A stretch of 5,549 bases of DNA, taken from JAABRT01 sp041742675 (GTDB lineage: Bacteria > Gemmatimonadota > Gemmatimonadetes > Gemmatimonadales > Gemmatimonadaceae). The stretch is taken from the NCBI GenBank assembly GCA_041742675.1, contig JBGTOG010000391.1, forward strand, positions 1 through 5,549, given 5' to 3'. This document shows positions 5,159-5,549 of the stretch, one piece after another (positions within the stretch are counted from its first letter, which is position 1; the number at the start of each line of letters is the position of its first letter). The position numbers and the translations under genes were made by a program. The notes under the pieces are model-generated. The model was not told the DNA's origin. It did no database searches and saw only the letters and a list, made by a program, of their open reading frames with translations.

Positions 5159-5549
5159 TTACGACGATCTGTTGGACGGTTCGCGAGTCAGCGCACTCCG
5201 TACGGCATCTTCTGCCACGTTTGCAAGCCGCTGACCAACGAGTGCCGCCACGGTCGATGCCATCTGCCCGAACGTATTGGATTTCGCCTTGCGCTTCTTG
5301 CCCGCGAGATTTACGGCGGCACCCGGAGGTGCGCTCGATGGTGCGCTGCTCGCTACCGCTCGATTACTCAACACGCCGAGGATGAGTCCGGCCGCGAGCG
5401 CAGCGCCGACAGACATCAGCGGGTGTTCAAGCAGTCGCGAGCGAACGTCCACTTTGTCGCGCACGGCGGAGCCAAGCTCATCGAGCGAGCGCTTCAGCTC
5501 CTTTCGTTCAGCACGCAGGACCGTCTGCAGCTCGTCGGCAGACTCGGGA
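5159..5549 (-). CDS. YqjD/DUF883- or DUF3618-like membrane-anchored protein, C-terminal part, cut by right edge
   Basis: The frame is open from the right edge (first full codon at 5548) to TAA at 5161-5159, giving 129 residues of the C-terminal part. A charged amphipathic helix comes first (ELQTVLRAERKELKRSLDEL). Next are KVDVRSRLLEHP and one membrane segment with small-residue spacing (LMSVGAALAAGLILGVL). This charged-helix / EHP / glycine-rich-anchor order is typical of YqjD/ElaB (DUF883) and DUF3618-like proteins, which sit in the inner membrane and in Escherichia coli associate with ribosomes in stationary phase. After the anchor come a short Ser/Ala/Pro linker, a basic patch GKKRKAKS and a second amphipathic helix (MASTVAALVGQRLANVAEDAV). 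This tail is longer than in classical YqjD, where the anchor is near the C-terminus. The GTG at 5464 is internal, not the start. The true start is outside the window. Confidence 0.75.
   Translation of the reverse strand, partial: PESADELQTVLRAERKELKRSLDELGSAVRDKVDVRSRLLEHPLMSVGAALAAGLILGVLSNRAVASSAPSSAPPGAAVNLAGKKRKAKSNTFGQMASTVAALVGQRLANVAEDAVRSALTREPSNRSS

Overview
The window comes from a GC-rich, Gram-negative-type bacterium. The proteins look most like those of Gemmatimonadota, but this is an impression from protein character only. No rRNA, tRNA or marker gene is present to settle it. Coding density is high and every large gene reads leftward. Only two small genes, near the middle, read rightward.

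Left part (1-2192, minus): the N-terminal 730 codons of a cyclic beta-1,2-glucan synthase (GT84; NdvB/ChvB/Cgs family). The rest of this very long gene lies beyond the left edge. Middle (2193-2758, plus): a divergent gene for an 88-residue helix-turn-helix plus leucine-zipper protein that looks like a lone IS3-type OrfA without its DDE partner. It is followed by a strong bulged hairpin and a 42-residue single-pass membrane microprotein. The microprotein gene overlaps the end of the next leftward gene by 8 bp, tail to tail.

Right-centre (2751-4258, minus): a cytosolic PAS histidine kinase and a single-domain CheY-like response regulator, joined by an ATGA start/stop overlap. Upstream of the kinase is a 219-bp stretch dense in symmetry. 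It holds a factor-independent terminator for the gene to its right, a 7-bp hairpin, a perfect 13-bp tandem duplication, a small GTCGC/GCGAC hairpin and a 12-bp palindrome containing a TATACT -10-like box. A possible leaderless 21-codon leader ORF follows, and its stop overlaps a GTG start of the kinase.

Right end (4478-5549, minus): a 205-residue predicted ferritin-like helical-bundle protein. Upstream of it, cut by the right edge, is the C-terminal part of a YqjD/DUF883/DUF3618-like membrane-anchored protein. This pair looks like a stress or envelope-associated unit ending at the terminator.

Taken together, the window reads as envelope and stress housekeeping (periplasmic or osmotic glucan, a two-component sensor, helical stress proteins), not as a defence island or mobile island. 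I found no CRISPR array, toxin-antitoxin pair or clear insertion-sequence ends. The least explained parts are the two small rightward genes with their hairpin and the repeat-rich control region of the kinase operon.
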